Part shown: positions 62,544 through 64,000 of the stretch, one piece after another | How the letters are laid out: every line of letters begins with the position of its first letter | Numbering within the stretch: position 1 is the stretch's first letter | Source of the DNA: Owenia fusiformis | Lineage: Eukaryota; Annelida; Polychaeta; Sabellida; Oweniidae | Direction: 5' to 3' | Length of the DNA: 64,000 nucleotides | Assembly: GCA_903813345.2 (NCBI GenBank) | Contig: CAIIXF020000004.1 | Location: 24,803,985-24,867,984, forward strand | Position numbers and translations under genes: made by a program | Notes under the pieces: generated by a model | The model's database searches: none | Told to the model about the DNA's origin: nothing | Seen by the model: only the letters and a program-made list of their open reading frames with translations

Positions 62544-64000
62544 ATGGAACATTTATTTAAAGTGATCTTTGTAACAATTTTCACTACCATATATACAGAT
62601 GGCCTGTTATGTCCAGTTGAATATAACCTTGTGAGGGACACTCTGGTTGTAGACTCTGAGAACCTGACATGGTCTCAGGCTGCTATGGAGTGTACCAGGA
62701 GGAATGGACGAATCCTCACTGTGACGGACACTCAATCTGAACAGAATGTTAGTCTATTTGAGGAATATTTATATGGCAAGGCCTGGGTAGGATACACTGG
62801 TTATACTCAAGACAAATTAGATGATTCAGATTCAAAAACACCATTCTACATAATTAGGCATATCTCAGATAAACAGTTTGATGCATCTTCACATAGAGGG
62901 AGTGCAAAATATTCTAAAATTGACAGTTCATCCGCATGGTGGCCAGCTTCTTCAGATCAAGGTAAATGGATCCAGGTTGATCTAAGGAAAACAATGTGCG
63001 TATATGGTATTGCTACAAAGGGACAAAAGAGCACAAATGATTGGACAATAGTTTATAAACTGCATTACAAAACTGATTTTGACAATTACTTTCTCACACT
63101 TCAAGAGGATGGGAAAGAGGAACTGACTGCTAATGAGGATGATGATACAGCAGTCTATTGGAACTTTACAAAACCATTCAATGCAAGATTTATACGTCTG
63201 TACCTACAGCAGTGGAATGGCTATCCAGTAATAAGATTTGACCTGCTGGTATCAAATAATAGTTGCCCAATTGACTTCTCATGTGGTAAATGTTCTGCTA
63301 TTGTGAACACACCAGGGGGCAATATGACAATCAAGCATGAGTCATGTTGCTCTAAATTGCCCTATATATGTGAGACTGAGACATGTGAACAAGACCAGAA
63401 AGACTCTTCCCCCCTTGCAACTGTTACATATTCAGCTATGGACAATGGCACTACAAATCCTGAAATACAGAAAGTTTCTTCAACTCTTCCATCTAATACA
63501 GACCCAACAATTGACAACAGCACAGACATTCCTGGTGCAAATAATAGAAACCTGCCTTGTGCTTGGTGCTCTACTTCACTTACTATTGGACTCATAATTG
63601 GAATGGTTCTGCTCATGATTCTCTCAATTATCTTTCTTATTTTGCTGATTGTTTCACAGCATTATAAAAACAGCTGTATATGTGCATTTACTTACCCATC
63701 AAAGGCAGGAACTGAACATCATATTGACACCAACAAGAAGGATTTTAACCAAACAGTTGAAGTGGTTACACCAAAAGTAACACAAAAAGCTGAGCTTTTT
63801 GATCTGTACTCTCAAGTTGATATGAAAACAAAACATCAAAAATCAGAGTTGGTTTCTATCAATAAGGAGATAGATGATACTACATATGATACTGCCTGTC
63901 ATGATACTACAAATAATGCAACTGCCACTGCACAGTATCATACCCCTGTTGATGTTGATCTTCACAGTGTTGAGCAGAAAGTAGATGATTGCAAAACTAT
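62544..64000 (+). CDS. Lectin-discoidin type I membrane receptor 4 (runs off the window)
   Basis: An open frame from ATG 62544 (MEHLFKVIFV) to the window end, 485 codons without a stop. Lectin first half: GLLCPVEYNL, LTWSQAAMEC, NGRILTVTD, AWVGYTG, the form closest to the classic WIGxTD strand. Discoidin: DASSHRGSAKYSKID, WIQVDLRKTMCVYGIATKG, FNARFIRLYL, VIRFDLLVSN. Lectin end: CGKCSAIVNT, CCSKLPYICE. A Ser/Thr-rich stalk, membrane helix (GLIIGMVLLMILSIIFLILL) and tail with LYSQVDM, TYDTA, QYHTP and a SVEQKVDDC segment that matches the receptor 1 module. The last residues and stop lie beyond 64000. Confidence 0.8.
   Translation, partial: MEHLFKVIFVTIFTTIYTDGLLCPVEYNLVRDTLVVDSENLTWSQAAMECTRRNGRILTVTDTQSEQNVSLFEEYLYGKAWVGYTGYTQDKLDDSDSKTPFYIIRHISDKQFDASSHRGSAKYSKIDSSSAWWPASSDQGKWIQVDLRKTMCVYGIATKGQKSTNDWTIVYKLHYKTDFDNYFLTLQEDGKEELTANEDDDTAVYWNFTKPFNARFIRLYLQQWNGYPVIRFDLLVSNNSCPIDFSCGKCSAIVNTPGGNMTIKHESCCSKLPYICETETCEQDQKDSSPLATVTYSAMDNGTTNPEIQKVSSTLPSNTDPTIDNSTDIPGANNRNLPCAWCSTSLTIGLIIGMVLLMILSIIFLILLIVSQHYKNSCICAFTYPSKAGTEHHIDTNKKDFNQTVEVVTPKVTQKAELFDLYSQVDMKTKHQKSELVSINKEIDDTTYDTACHDTTNNATATAQYHTPVDVDLHSVEQKVDDCKT

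Overview
The window is AT-rich animal nuclear DNA from an intron-rich genome, most likely a marine invertebrate. Genes are split by GT-AG introns, transposon relics and minisatellites are dense, and no prokaryotic gene organisation is present. The AT bias, frequent TACATGTA words and cggacgg-tailed repeats would suit a lophotrochozoan such as a mollusc, but that placement is a guess. Three conserved single-copy genes form the frame: the 3' two thirds of meiotic cohesin REC8 (+, 313-6492), nearly all of the ER mannosyltransferase ALG9 (-, 16 exons found from 43610 down to 11164), and the first five exons of mitochondrial propionyl-CoA carboxylase beta, PCCB (+, 43845-49088). ALG9 and PCCB are head to head, 234 bp apart, around a palindromic CCAAT box. 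All exon phases were checked and join without a break.

Nested inside the introns are genes with uninterrupted coding regions. ALG9 intron 8 (19076-36871) holds two Mab21/cGAS-like nucleotidyltransferase genes on the opposite strand (23648-25621, 30960-32549) with intact catalytic triads. The first has an N-myristoylation motif and a C-terminal block of about six membrane helices that the second lacks. The region after PCCB exon 5 (49089 onward, presumably its intron 5) holds a tandem family of four paralogous type I membrane receptors (55020-56541 on minus, broken by a 59-bp deletion; 57981-59510; 60646-62148; 62544 to beyond the window end) plus a relic (60487-60610). In each, a discoidin (F5/8C) domain appears to sit inside a C-type lectin-like domain, replacing its long loop, followed by a stalk, one membrane helix and a tyrosine-rich tail.

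The most striking structural signal is that several exons of ALG9 and PCCB have become minisatellites across a splice junction. ALG9 exon 16 (9 x 140 bp), ALG9 exon 14 (13 x 148 bp) and PCCB exon 2 (19 x 88 bp) form arrays whose unit is about 16-21 bp of intron end, the acceptor AG and most of the exon. Only the transcription-downstream terminal copy is complete and has a donor. ALG9 exons 6 and 9 show the same event at the two-copy stage, and exon 12 shows the mirror image with its donor end repeated.

The rest is repeats: TTAA-flanked foldback MITEs, a hAT-type MITE with a perfect 8-bp target duplication, pogo/Tigger-like elements, small TA-flanked MITEs, 5'-truncated non-LTR retrotransposons, and satellites that seem to have grown from MITE arms. 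The last ALG9 exon and the PCCB exons after exon 5 were not found.
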